DNA of 64,000 nt, from contig NC_043743.1 in the NCBI RefSeq assembly GCF_004337985.1, positions 2,464,543-2,528,542 on the forward strand, in the 5' to 3' direction. The notes beneath the pieces are model-generated. The model did not search any database, was not told where the DNA came from, and saw only the letters and a list, made by a program, of their open reading frames with translations. Of the stretch, positions 47,204 to 57,902 are shown one piece after another; the first letter of the stretch is position 1; the number at the start of each line of letters is the position of its first letter. The stretch comes from Pyricularia pennisetigena (taxonomy: Eukaryota; Ascomycota; Sordariomycetes; Magnaporthales; Pyriculariaceae). The translations under genes were made by a program, and so were the position numbers.

Positions 47204-47928
47204 ATGCGTCCCTTGACAGATACCGAGACGCAAACTCTACTAGCCAAGCTGGCCAACTACACCGGCAACTCGCTCAAGAGCCTCATCGCTCCCCTGGAGG
47301 ACGGCGACCGCTATGTTTTCCGCCTCCACAAGGATCGGGTTTACTATGTCAAGCTCAGCATAGCGAACTTGGCCACCACGATAGCGAGGGATAAGCTAAT
47401 GTCGCTCGGTACTTGCCTGGGCAAGTTCACAAAGGTTTGTTCTCTACCCTCCCAGTGTCAAGTTTCCCGAACAAATACCTCTGTGCCGGGTCTGTGCTAA
47501 CAACCACCGTTATCCAGTCTGGAAAATTCCGCCTACACATCACAGCCCTCCCGATCCTCTCCGAGCACGCCCGCTACAAGATGTGGGTTCGCTCAAATGG
47601 CGAGATGCCCTTCCTTTACGGTGGAAATGGTATGAATACACTACAATCTCTCGTGTGCGGGTTGACAAGTGGCCATACAGCTAACGTTGGGCTTTCTTCT
47701 CGCCTGTCCTCAGTCGTCAAGGCTCATGTAGGACGTCAGACAGACGACTGCCCGGAGCACCAGGGTATTGTGGTCTACAACATGCAGGACGTTCCCCTGG
47801 GTTTCGGCCTGACCGCCAAGAGCACCGCCGACGCCCGACGACTCGACCCTACCGGTATTACTTGCTTCAGACAATCCGATTGTGGCGAGTACCTGCGTGA
47901 CGAAGATGCCCTGTTCGCTACGGGTTAA
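47204..47928 (+). CDS. nip7: 60S ribosome biogenesis factor NIP7
   Basis: Exons 47204-47434, 47518-47629 and 47714-47928 give 185 residues, close to the roughly 180 of the family, and all phases agree. The N-terminal domain begins MRPLTDTETQTLLAKLANYTG and includes DRYVFRLHKDRVYYVKL. The C-terminal PUA RNA-binding domain begins around KMWVRSNGEMPFLYGGN and contains VVYNMQDVPLGFGLTAKSTADAR. NIP7 acts in the nucleolus on pre-60S particles and 27S pre-rRNA processing, with partners such as NOP8 and FTSJ3-type factors. The first intron has a GTTTGT donor. It is convergent with glutamate 5-kinase, 227 bp apart. Confidence 0.95.
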
Positions 47929-48155
47929 GCTATTCTAGGCGAATGTGGCACCTTCCTTTTGAAAAAAAAATTGGGCTTAGGAGTATAGGCGTTCAGGAAA
48001 TCATTGTTTAATCTGGAGTCGAAGTTGAGTGTCGATTTGCGTCTTTTGTAGATACCATACCACATTACGCAGCCAAAGGCGTCAAGTCCCAAATGCATCA
48101 CAGCCATACATATGCGTTAGGTACACAAGGCTCATGATCCGTTTGTCTTCCCCAT

Positions 48156-50077
48156 TTAGTGCGCGACCTCATAGCTCCCTATGCCCCGAGTGATGGTCTC
48201 AATCTCCACAGTTGGGGAAACGGGCCTGCTTTCTCTCCTGAAGAAGCTGATATGCGCCCGGTGAACGACGTACTCGCTGTCGGCGTATCCCAGCAGATCC
48301 TTGATATCTGTGCTTTGGTGACCCTTAATCCTGGCTATTTCGGCCGATGAGTAGTTCACCAAAGCTCGCCCAACCTCAGTGGTGGAGCCTTCCCAGTACT
48401 TGCCGTCAGGGGTCGGCGTAGCGAGTTTCTTCTCTACTACTACGATCCGGACGGCTTCTTGCTGTGCAAAGTGCCCATCGACATCCACCACGCCTACAGG
48501 GAGTAGGCCGGCCTTGTCCAACAGTGCTTGGTACGCGCCTTGGTCTATGTAGACTGTGCCATGTGGCTTGAGACCGTGGAGGATCCAGAATGACCGGTCC
48601 CTAACTGGATCTGTGGAGGGAAGGAATCGTGTGTGTAGTGGAGGCTGAACCCCCGAATCACTGCTAGGCCTGGAAGGGTCTGCGTGGTCGTTTTCACTGA
48701 TCTTGGACGATGTGGCAGCTGGGTTCGCCTCGATCCACTTCACAATGTTGAGGATGTTTCCTGGGTTTGATGCCCTGGCGATGATGGTGGTGACTCCCGC
48801 AGAGGTGGCAAGCCTTGCTGCCACGATCTTGGTGAACATGCCTCCGGTGCCCAAAGAAGATCCAGCAGAGGACACTGCGTAGTTTCACTTAGTGACATTC
48901 TCTCTTTTTTTTTTCGACGAGTTAGGGGTGGACTAACCATCAGCCGACAAGGCTCCGATATCCTCTACCACCTCGATAGCCTTGGCATCCGGGTGAGCTC
49001 GTGGATTCTTGTCGTATAGACAATCTACGTCCGTCATGAGGAACAGCATTTCTGCATGAACCATGGCTGCTGTAATAGCGGATAGTGTGTCGTTGTCGCC
49101 AAACTTGATTTCCGAGACCGCAAGGGTGTCGTTCTCGTTTACAATGGGGATGACACCCATGTCAAGCAGCTCCATGAACGTGTTTTGGGCATTTAAGTAC
49201 CTCGACCTCTATTTCCATCATTTGATCAGCATCACAGTGTGACGCTGGCGAGTCCATGACGAAGGCGTGCACAGGGCTTTAACAGCCGTCCACCTGGGAA
49301 ATTAGTGACGGGAGCTGGAGTGCATACGTACGTCAGCAATATCGTTCCTGGTGAGAAGAATCTGTGCGATTGGCTGCCTCAATTGTGTAAAGAGACTGTC
49401 CCATAGACTCATAAGGCGGCATTGTCCTATTGCTGCCAAAGCCTTGGTGGAGGGTGAATATCAGTACAATGCTGAGCGGCCACGATGAGCATCAGACTAT
49501 ACAAACCTGCAACTTTGACATGTGCTTTTTGGGTCGTACGGCTATGTCCATACGACGAAGCCCAACGCCAATGGCACCTGACGAGACGATGACGACCTTG
49601 TGTCCATCTTCCCTTAACTTGACGGCCGTCTCTACAATAAGTGTCAAGATGGAGAGAAGAGGTTTTTTTGTCGTCTCATCGACAATGGAGCTGGTGCCTA
49701 TCCTCCTGTCAGTCTCTATCGATACAGATAGGGTAAACGGCTTTCGAGATATCTTTCACCCCACGCCAGCTAGAGCAGGGGGCATGCAAAGGATGAGCAT
49801 GGATTTTGAGGCGCAAGGACCACTCACCTAGCTTGATCACCACAGTGCCCAAAGATTTCGGAGCCTTCATCGCTACGACACCCGAGGCAACGAAAAGTAA
49901 GTGAGTGATTTGCTTTTATCCCACGACACACCAAGCAAACGTCCGCAAACAAGGGAACCGCAAATTCGAAATACATATGGAAGCTACATATTAATGGAAA
50001 CCCAACGAGAGTATTAAAAGGGTCTCCAGTGTGGTCTTACAAGGATCGGCTTGCGTGACGGCGCCCTTCAGGTCCAT
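48156..50077 (-). CDS. PRO1: Glutamate 5-kinase (first step of proline synthesis)
   Basis: Six exons: 50077-50041, 49872-49828, 49697-49507, 49442-49332, 49208-48938 and 48874-48156, giving 457 residues. Every junction phase fits, and splicing yields [14 protein letters not shown] at the amino-acid kinase N-terminus, [40 protein letters not shown] (glutamate and ATP site), then [15 protein letters not shown]. The C-terminal part (about residues 330-445) is a PUA domain, including [18 protein letters not shown], as in bacterial ProB and yeast Pro1. It phosphorylates glutamate to glutamyl 5-phosphate in the cytosol and is usually feedback-inhibited by proline. The symbol is the yeast name and is unrelated to the PRO1-type regulator in this window. 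Intron 3 ends in CAAG, an uncommon acceptor. Confidence 0.93.
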
Positions 50078-50561
50078 TTTTCTCTAGTCGTCCCGTGAAA
50101 GGCGCGCGGGTTTTGTGGTTGAGAAGTGGGCGGTTGTGGTAGCGATGTCGCAGCTTGGCGACCTTTATTGACCTTGGGCAGGGTATGACAGTCGACTGTT
50201 ACTCCAGCTGAACCCCACCAATGACGCACGGAGTAGAATGCCCCTTGTCCGTCCTGCCGTTTTTTTTTTCTTTTTTTCCCCAAGGGTTTCAGGCAGAAAA
50301 GCTCACCTAGCTGACCGCCTGGGATTCCGTACCCGCCATACGCGAACTTCCGGGCGCGACTTTGTTAAACTTGCAAGGATCAGACAACGTCAAGATCCAT
50401 TCACAAGGCAGCGTGAGCCACTGTAGTCCATGCTTAGAACTGTCAATCGATAATACACCAATTTGAATTTTTTCTAGCTCATATCAAACCGATACACTGA
50501 ATATCATTCATTGCTACTTTTGATATAGATAATCAGTCTACGACGACAAGACCGAAAAAAA
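50078..50561. promoter_or_regulatory. Divergent promoter region of glutamate 5-kinase and ATP23
   Basis: 484 bp between opposite start codons, with T-rich runs near 50262-50278. No coding signal. Confidence 0.5.
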
Positions 50562-51483
50562 ATGGCGTCTCCACAAGACAACACGCCGTCCGGGGCGACC
50601 CCAAAACCACCGACGTCCGAAGAGACCCCGGACCAGGTGAAGCTGCGAATCAACGGCGGCGAGCGGCTCAACATCCGCAAGAACAACCCGGCCGAGACGG
50701 GGTTCGATCCGGCGACGAGCAAGTGGATCAATTACTTCAAGGTGCTGACGGGCAGCATGACCAAGGAGGGCCAGTTCCACTACCGCGAGCACCTGTACCG
50801 GACCAACGAGGAGCGCGACATCAAGCGGTGCGAGGAGCAGCGTGACTGGCTGTTCCGCTACTCGCCCGTCGTGCGCTACATGCGCGACCAGATCCGGCTG
50901 CTGGGCGGCGAGCTCGACGCCGACAATGTCGTCTGTCGCAGGTGCCCCTCGAGGCTGACCGAGGACGGGAGGATACTGGGTCAGGCAGGCGGCTTCAGTC
51001 CGCAGCACGGCATCCTGGTCTGCGCCAACTCGATACGGGACCGGAAGCACCTAGAGGACACGTTGGCACACGAGATGGTGCACGCCTACGACCACTTGAG
51101 GTGGCATGTGGACTTTATTGGGGAGAAGGATCTGAGGCACGCTGCATGCACAGAGGTAAGAATAAAGAGAACAAATGACCTGAAAGCACGCTCAGCAACC
51201 GTCTCGACGTGTCGTATCCGTGCTGTGGATGCTAATATCTACCCATTCCTTGCAGATTCGTGCGTCAATGTTGAGTGGAGAGTGCAGGTGGACAAGAGAG
51301 GCGTTTAACAGAGGCAACTGGACAGTGACACAACAGTTCCAGAACTGCGTACGCTCCCGAGCTATCATGTCGGTAAGGGCGCGTGCCCGGTGCAGGGACA
51401 CGGAGCATGCCACCAAGGTTGTCAACCAAGTGTGGGACTCTTGTTTCTCAGATACCAGGCCATTTGATGAGATATACAAATGA
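50562..51483 (+). CDS. atp23: Mitochondrial inner membrane protease ATP23
   Basis: Exons 50562-51155 and 51256-51483 (GTAAGA donor, TGCAG acceptor, phase 0) give 273 residues. The zinc metallopeptidase motif HEMVH is at residues 170-174 within [14 protein letters not shown]. The family-typical second exon follows, starting [17 protein letters not shown] and ending [15 protein letters not shown], with conserved cysteines. ATP23 resides in the intermembrane space, trims the precursor of mitochondrially encoded Atp6, and helps assemble the F0 ring. The N-terminal 35 residues are Pro/Thr-rich and not a classical presequence, matching import by the MIA40 route in yeast. It is convergent with the Aurora kinase gene. 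Confidence 0.94.
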
Positions 51484-51858
51484 TACGTGAGCGTGGCTTT
51501 GGAAATTTTCTTTCATTTTTTTTTCTTCTGTAACTGACCGCTAAGACTTTCGTTTGTTGCATGTGTTATACCAACAGAGAAGGCATTCAGGCCTAGACAG
51601 TGAGGGTTTGGGAATGCGCCATGTACGATTATAATCATGAAAAAGCAGCAGGACCTGGAAAATAATCCTGATGCTGCCAATACAAACACATTTAAAAAAA
51701 AAAAAAAAACCCCCCAGAACCCCTTTATAATTCAAACCAAAACTCCTTTAACACCAGTTGCCCGTATGCAGTTACTCCCGATCAACGCCGGCTTGATTAC
51801 AGTCTTGGACGTCAGACAAAATCGCTCATAATGTCGTCAAAACAATCCTTCACTTCGA
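51484..51858. other. Convergent spacer
   Basis: 375 bp of 3' flank between ATP23 and the Aurora kinase, with a 16-nt A tract near 51693-51709 next to CCCCCC. No gene is seen. Confidence 0.5.
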
Positions 51859-53194
51859 TTAGTCGCTACCGCGGCCTTTCTCGCGGTTGGTGGCACGCTC
51901 GCCCTTGACACAGTGCTTGATGATCCAGGGGTGCTTTTGAACAGCGTCAAGAGAGAGCCTTTTGACAGGGTCAATAACCAAGAGCTAAAGTGAGCGCGAG
52001 TTAGCAAATGCTTCGAGCCCATATTTCAGCCTGGGGAGCAGAGACAGGAAGCATACCTTCTTGATCAAGTCACGGCACTCTGGGCTAACGAAAGACGGGA
52101 TTGTCATATCGGCCCGGGCAATTCGCCTCTGAGTCATGACCGGTGTGTCCTCAAAAGGCGCCTCGCCAACGACAAACTCGTAAGTCAGCACACCCAAGCT
52201 CCATAGGTCAACCTTTTCGTCATAAGTGTTGCCAGATTTGGTCACCATCTCTGGTGGGAGATAGTCGAGAGTGCCGCAAAGCGTCTTGCGACGATTGTTG
52301 GGAGCGTGTACGCTCCAACCAAAATCCGAAATCTTCAGCTCCCCGTGAAGGCCGACTAAGATGTTCTCCGGCTTAATATCCCGGTGGATGACGTGCTTCC
52401 GGTGGAGATATTTAAGAGCGCTGGCCATCTGCGCGATATATTGGGCAGCCTTCCACTCAGGGAAGCGGTTTTCTTTGCGCAAGTGTTTATACAGTTCACC
52501 TTTGCCTGCGAACTCGAGGATGAGGAATATACGCTTATTGTCATGGAAATGACCGTACATTTTCAGGATGTTGGGATGGCAGAGATTTGTTTGGATCTCA
52601 ATTTCTCGCCGGACCTGTTTTTCGACGCTGCCAGCCTCAAGTTCCTTCTTGTACAGGACCTTTAATGCGCAGATGAAGCCGGTGGTACGCTCGCGAGCGA
52701 GGTAGACACGGCCGAACTTGCCCTTGCCTAGAGGTCGTCCAATTTCGAACATGCCCAGGTGGAATTCCTTGGGTACTCTAGGAGCCGGGGCTTCAGCTTC
52801 ATCATGTGCAAGCTCATCCACGCTGGACGAGACTGAATCCTTTTTGTGTTTGCTAGGTGAAGGAGGTTCTCTGCTCTTGGGCGGCGGAGCCATTTTTCTT
52901 TGGGCTGCCTGGGACGGGAGTGTCACCGATGTGACTGTGTTTGCGCTTTGCGATTGTAAGGCGACCTTGAACAGATTCGGTCTCGAACTGCCGTGAGATA
53001 TTGGTGCTGTGGTCATGGAGATCTACTGGGCATGTCAGCATTGACAGGACGGGCTATGGCGTGGCTAGTTCCAGCCGTTTTTGCGCCCAGTGACCGACCT
53101 TGGACTTTTGCACCAATCTTTCACCAGGGTCGTTCTCATCGTTAACGTTCAGGTGCTCGAAGCACTCTTCGAGCTGAATAGCTTTTGTTGCCAT
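51859..53194 (-). CDS. ark1: Aurora-family Ser/Thr kinase (Ipl1/Ark1)
   Basis: Exons 53194-53099, 53022-52057 and 51984-51859 give 395 residues. The kinase domain starts at about residue 123: glycine loop [12 protein letters not shown] (near 131-142), catalytic Lys in CALKV (about 153), HRDIKPEN (about 245), DFGWSVH (about 265) and the Aurora-specific activation segment [16 protein letters not shown] with the phosphorylatable Thr near 279. Exon 3 supplies [21 protein letters not shown]. Aurora is the chromosomal passenger kinase that corrects kinetochore attachment and drives cytokinesis. The first exon ([15 protein letters not shown] through KSK) is inferred from a GTCGGT donor and a CAGTAG acceptor and is less certain. 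A start at 53016 would remove 34 residues. Confidence 0.92.
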
Positions 53195-54105
53195 TTTGAT
53201 GAGCTGATGTCGGCTTGTTGAGGCACGAGATCGAATCTCGCCAAGTTTGCATGTACGAGGTACAGCGTTGATGTGAGAAAGTTAATTGATTAGAGCAGGA
53301 TGCAATCGACCAAAACACCGAGACTCGATCCAGGAAACTGGGTGGCTATGCAAATGTATGGCCCGCGGAACAACGCGCGATTTCCGCAATGGAAAAAAAA
53401 AAAAAAAAGAGAGGCACGGAGAGCAATGTATTTCCTTGAATGTTGCGGGGATTGGGAACAAGTGAGCATTTCAAGTGTGCGGCAATCGCTTGGATTCGTT
53501 ACTTCTGGGCTCCTCAGCAGTGTTTACGGCGGCTGCGGAGGTTAGGCTGTGGTTGCCCAGCAACAGGGCTGATATTGCATCGGACCTAGGCCTCGCCTAG
53601 CGACCAGGATCATGCTCACCCTTGCACATGGTTACGGTAAAACGCCTCTCGATTCCCGGCACTTGCACGTTACTCGCTAGGAGAGGACGGTCGTGCAATG
53701 GCTCCGAAGTCAATTTTTACTGTGATACATCCTTCAATCTTTCTTTTTGCCATTTGGGATAGAATATCGGCGAATGTAGTGGATATTATCTGATTCAGTC
53801 ACAGCAGGTTCTCGCAGTTGAACAATAAATTGTATCAAATATAGCTGCTTACTGACCCTAACCCCGCAACCATGATATTCCCAGTTGGAAGCTCCCCGCA
53901 TACCTTTGACAAACGCAAATAGTGCCTCTACGTTACGTAGAACCTTCATCAAGCATAAGGATAACAGACACGGTCTGTCTAGGTTATATACGAGACGAAA
54001 ATAGTCTGGTCTGATCTGATATACAAGATCTGATTAACAAATCCCCTCTTTCGCGTATCAACAAACCCCCCCAAAAGAGAGAAAATAACAAGTACATCTC
54101 ATACC
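53195..54105. promoter_or_regulatory. Divergent promoter region of the Aurora kinase and TIP41
   Basis: 911 bp between opposite start codons. It includes a 16-nt A tract near 53393-53408 and a 15-nt perfect palindrome-with-centre CGAGATTCGATCTCG (minus strand) near 53226-53240. No gene is seen. Confidence 0.5.
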
Positions 54106-55042
54106 ATGGCAACGGCTTCAAATCAACCGCAAAAAATGCTGCACGTGGACTCGCCCAACGAGCCCTTTCCGGATCCGAGCCAGCTCACGCAGGCGACCAA
54201 GATCCACCGGCAGGGCAACTTTGAGATCGCATCACGCAAGCTCCCCATCTCCAAGTCTGGGCCCATCGACGCCATGTCGGCCCGCATCGGCATCCCGGTG
54301 CCCGAGATGATATTTGGCGACAACCTCGTCTCGGTGCGTCACGTGCCCTCGGGCTGGACCATCTCCTTCACCGCCGAGGCGGCGCTGGACAGGGTCGAGA
54401 AGACGGACAAGGGCATGCTGCAGGTCGCGTACGCCGGGGCGTGGTCCAGCTCGCGCGAGAACACGAGCGCCGGCATCAAGGAGGTCGTGCGCCCCTTCGA
54501 CTGGAGCTACAGCACCGACTACCGCGGCACAGAGGAGCCTCCCAGGCTTGCCCCAGGTAGCGGCAAGCAGATCCCCATCGAGCTGCTCAAGCGCCGGGAT
54601 CCGATCCTGTTCTTTGACGAGGTGGTGCTGTACGAGTCGGAGCTCGACGACAATGGCGTCTCCATCTTCAGCGTCAAGGTCAGAGTCATGGAGCACCGCA
54701 TGCTGCTGCTCGCACGTCTGTACATGAGGCTGGACAACGTCGTTGTTCGCGTGCGGGACACACGGCTCTACGTCGATTTCGATACCGAGGAGGTCATTCG
54801 CGAGTACACGGCCAAGGAGGACAGCTTTGCCACTGTTAAGCAGGTCAGTTTGAGAAATCACGCATTGAGTCCGGACGTACGAGTAACCAGGGGAAACTGA
54901 CTACTAACTAATTCAACTACAGGGCCTCATGCTGCAAGGGTTGGTCCCAGATAGCATCACCACGGCGTTCAGGGATGCAAACCAAATAGCAGAGCATGTT
55001 CGTGTTGTAGATCATCAAGTGGACTATGCAAGCTTCTCATGA
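54106..55042 (+). CDS. tip41: TIP41-like protein, TOR/PP2A pathway regulator
   Basis: Exons 54106-54843 and 54923-55042 (GTCAGT donor, CTACTAAC branch, ACAG acceptor, phase 0) give 285 residues. Conserved segments include PEMIFGDN, GWTISFTAEAALD, FDWSYSTDYRG, DPILFFDEVVLYESELDDNG and the cluster MEHRMLLLARLYMRLDNVVVRVRDTR. Yeast Tip41 binds Tap42 or PP2A-type phosphatase catalytic subunits downstream of TORC1; the human TIPRL binds PP2A, PP4 and PP6. Cytosolic location is expected. Part of exon 1 is very GC-rich, which also creates long antisense frames that are not genes. It is convergent with the 623-residue gene downstream. Confidence 0.94.
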
Positions 55043-55515
55043 GTCTTTACAAGAATCCTTACGCTTGACCGAAAGAACAGGCGAGAGTTGCGAGAGTTGT
55101 TTTAAGTACTTTGCATTCAACGGTTCCCAGGGTGTCGTTTTTCTTGATGTAGGCGTGGGCGTTCAGGCGTTATGAGTCAAGATGACAGTGGTTTCAAAAC
55201 AGCTTTTCATTGTTCCCAAGACATGCATCTTTTCGTAAAAATCCGACCTCGCTCGATAAAGACAAATACAGAGATCTTCGAATATGAGCGTGGACAGAAC
55301 CCCGCACACTCATCAAAAAACATCGCAACTGCTCCGTGTACGCCCAACTCCAACAGGACCACAGCCCGCGGGGTATACAGATCCCAAGTTCCCTCCATAA
55401 TCAAGTGTACGTACGTATACAAAGTCCTCAGCAAACTAGCAATGAAGTTATCAAAAGAAGGAGATAGACAGACTCTGCCTTCAAACGCTCCCTAGCAAGC
55501 TTATACCCGCTCAGA
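55043..55515. other. Convergent spacer
   Basis: 473 bp of 3' flank. Short frames only. No gene is seen. Confidence 0.5.
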
Positions 55516-57387
55516 TCACCGAGCAGCTGCAGCTTCGGGTGATGACGATTCCGTGACCTCTTCGAATTCCATTTCCCACCGATCAACCTCTTTGAACTTT
55601 TGCGCCGCCTGCTGGAGCTCCTCGCTCAGTTTGCCAGGAAGCTCGACATGGCCTTCTGTCGCATCCAAGGTATCATCCGCCAATGCGTCTTCTGAACAGT
55701 ACTCTTCATCGGCTGCAACTTGTATTGTGTCACCTTCACCTTCTCCATCTTGGTTTTCCTTGTCGGAGCCCGCGGTGGCACGGGAGCCATATGTCCTCCG
55801 AGCACGCCTTTTGTGGCCTTTGGTCGCCTGCGCCCGGGCGACGGGGGCATTGGGCCCGGCCAAAGGCCCCGCAGGTCTTCTCGCGCGCCGTGCCCTGGAC
55901 CCCTCAACGTAGGACAGCTCGTCTGCCTCATTCGCCACTGTTGTAGAGTCGAACTCCCCGTCGGACTGGTCATCTCGGGCGGTTCTTTGCCTCCTCTTGG
56001 GCAGCATTGCCGTGAGCTCGGCGGTAGTAAGCTTCGGCGAGGCCTTGCGGGCATTTTTTGCGGTGGCTGCCCCACGGGTATTTTTGGTTTTGGCCGCGGC
56101 GTAATTGGGCGAGTGCGTCAGCGATGGCGGAGATGACATGTCCGACAGCACATCTTCACCGTGGGCAGGAGCGGGTGTTTTACGAGAATCCGACAGCGCT
56201 CGGCGATGTCTATTGCGAGGAAGATTTCGTAGAGACGGCCAGCTGATCGGGCTGGCATCTGATGAGCTGCTGCTAGCTGGCGGTGCTAGTATGTCATCGT
56301 CTTCATCCACAACTGCGCGTCGTGCTGTGTCATGGCCTGGAGTGGATGGTGTATCATCAAGAGGTGGCAAGCTGAGCTCCGAGTCGCTCTCGATCGAATC
56401 TTGCGGAACATCGATGGACTCCCGCGCAGGCCGCTTGGATGAGCCGTCCTGGCCCTCTGTTGATTTTCTCTTTCGCGAAGATCCCTCTTCGGGACTGGTA
56501 TCCACAGCAGGTAGCGATGGCTCTCTATCCCTTATATCGGAGCCGCGAGTCCTCCTGCGACTAGGGGACCCAATGACACTTTCTGGAATTACCTCCTCAT
56601 CCGAGCCAATATCGCTGTCCCCCGGTCGCTCCTCGTCGGCTGGTGGCTCCGTCTCGTCTGGCTCTTGCCGAGCCTTCCGCCTACTCCCTAGAATACTCTG
56701 CTCCCTGGCCCGCCGCTTGAAGGTCCCAATGTTGAAGGTCGTACTGATACTGGGCGTGTTTGGACCCCGGCTACTGGGGCGAATAGGTGCGTCGTCCCGG
56801 CCAACAATGCTCGATTGACGCGGACGACCTCGTCTGAAAAGCCCCACATTGAACGAAGACGTGTCGGTCGACCGCTGACCACCAGCCAGCACAGAATCCT
56901 CGCCTAAGCTGATATCCATATCCAAATCGTCAAAGTTTCCGCCGAAAAGCTCTGAATCATCCATGACTTCCAGCCCTGAAGCATCAGGCGCGCTCCTCCG
57001 TAGCCTGCTGGAGCTCCGGCGACTAGCGCGCACGGTAGTGGAACTGGCTTTCCTAGCAGTCGAAGGCCCCTCCAATGGCGAGGTCGAACTGAGATCGTCC
57101 AGAACATTCATTGCAGCATCGCGTCGGGTTCTGGATTCTTCAAGAGCTTTTGCCTGTTGGGGTTTCGCATGGGCGGTACCGCCAGAGGCGCGCCGGATTG
57201 CTTGGCGCTCGATTTCGCGGTCGCTGAGTCCATAGATGTCACTGCTCGTGTCGCTTACTGCTTCGACTTGAGTAACCTGACTTGCCGCAGCTTTCTTGGC
57301 TGGTTCGGGTTCAGCAGCCGGAGCTGCGCCGGCAGCATTCCCTTTCGGTGCTGCCGGCGCGACTCGAGATCGTACCGGTCGTGGCAT
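55516..57387 (-). CDS. Uncharacterised disordered nuclear-type protein with AT-hook-like and duplicated FNxGxF motifs (623 aa)
   Basis: Intronless. The ATG at 57387 opens MPRPVRSRVAPAAPKG. The protein is mostly disordered and rich in Ser, Arg, Pro and acidic residues. Recognisable segments are DIYGLSDREIERQ (about 50-62), an acidic patch DDSELFGGNFDDLDMDI (about 143-159), and two related units, SFNVGLFRRGRPRQSSIVG (178-196) and TFNIGTFKRRAREQSILG (217-234). The first unit contains an RGRP AT-hook core. Several basic clusters could act as nuclear import signals, and a short helical region lies near the C-terminus (LSEELQQAAQKFKEVDRWEMEFEEV). The composition suggests a chromatin, kinetochore or replication-linked protein, but I do not recognise it. 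The gene diverges from the FUN14-family gene. Confidence 0.8.
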   Translation of the reverse strand: MPRPVRSRVAPAAPKGNAAGAAPAAEPEPAKKAAASQVTQVEAVSDTSSDIYGLSDREIERQAIRRASGGTAHAKPQQAKALEESRTRRDAAMNVLDDLSSTSPLEGPSTARKASSTTVRASRRSSSRLRRSAPDASGLEVMDDSELFGGNFDDLDMDISLGEDSVLAGGQRSTDTSSFNVGLFRRGRPRQSSIVGRDDAPIRPSSRGPNTPSISTTFNIGTFKRRAREQSILGSRRKARQEPDETEPPADEERPGDSDIGSDEEVIPESVIGSPSRRRTRGSDIRDREPSLPAVDTSPEEGSSRKRKSTEGQDGSSKRPARESIDVPQDSIESDSELSLPPLDDTPSTPGHDTARRAVVDEDDDILAPPASSSSSDASPISWPSLRNLPRNRHRRALSDSRKTPAPAHGEDVLSDMSSPPSLTHSPNYAAAKTKNTRGAATAKNARKASPKLTTAELTAMLPKRRQRTARDDQSDGEFDSTTVANEADELSYVEGSRARRARRPAGPLAGPNAPVARAQATKGHKRRARRTYGSRATAGSDKENQDGEGEGDTIQVAADEEYCSEDALADDTLDATEGHVELPGKLSEELQQAAQKFKEVDRWEMEFEEVTESSSPEAAAAR

Positions 57388-57902
57388 TGCGTTGTGGTCG
57401 GCGTTGTCGCGTCGGCGGTATCGTTTTTGCTGAGATGCAGATATGTCACTAGATGTACAACCCGTTCAACAGATTTCTAACACTGTGTGTAGTGTTATGG
57501 CTCTACCAGAGCCCTCGCCGGTAGAAGGTGACAAAAAGCGACTTTGAAGGTAAATGTGGAGGAGTGCGAGGAACTGGTGGGCTACGGGCCTGGGGGTAAA
57601 CACGGGTGAGGTAGGAATTGGACGCGACTTCACGCGTCAATCACACCGCCACATCCCACTACAGGCTACGGGCCCACACTAGCTTCAGCCACACCATCAG
57701 CAACTTTTGACTCTCCCCACAGTGGTCGACGTCATCAATTGTTTTCACTAGCAGTAGCAGTAGCATCAGGTACATTCTTGCATCTTGGTAATGTCGTGTA
57801 CCCCTATGAGATTTTAACTTAGCCCATGGGAATACTTTACACCTTTACGCCTGCTCTGTATTATCTTACTCCAAACCCAGATTTCCAAGTATAACAGATA
57901 TT
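57388..57902. promoter_or_regulatory. Divergent promoter region of the 623-aa gene and the FUN14 gene
   Basis: 515 bp between opposite start codons. It contains a short GCAGTA/AGTAGC repeat near 57752-57766. No gene is seen. Confidence 0.5.

Noticed and set aside
53221..53245. CGAGATTCGATCTCG palindrome resembling a T-arm on the minus strand
   Set aside because: No complementary acceptor stem or other arms. It lies in the Aurora promoter or leader.
54232..54861. 209-codon antisense frame over TIP41
   Set aside because: Shadow of the GC-rich TIP41 exon, with no family resemblance.
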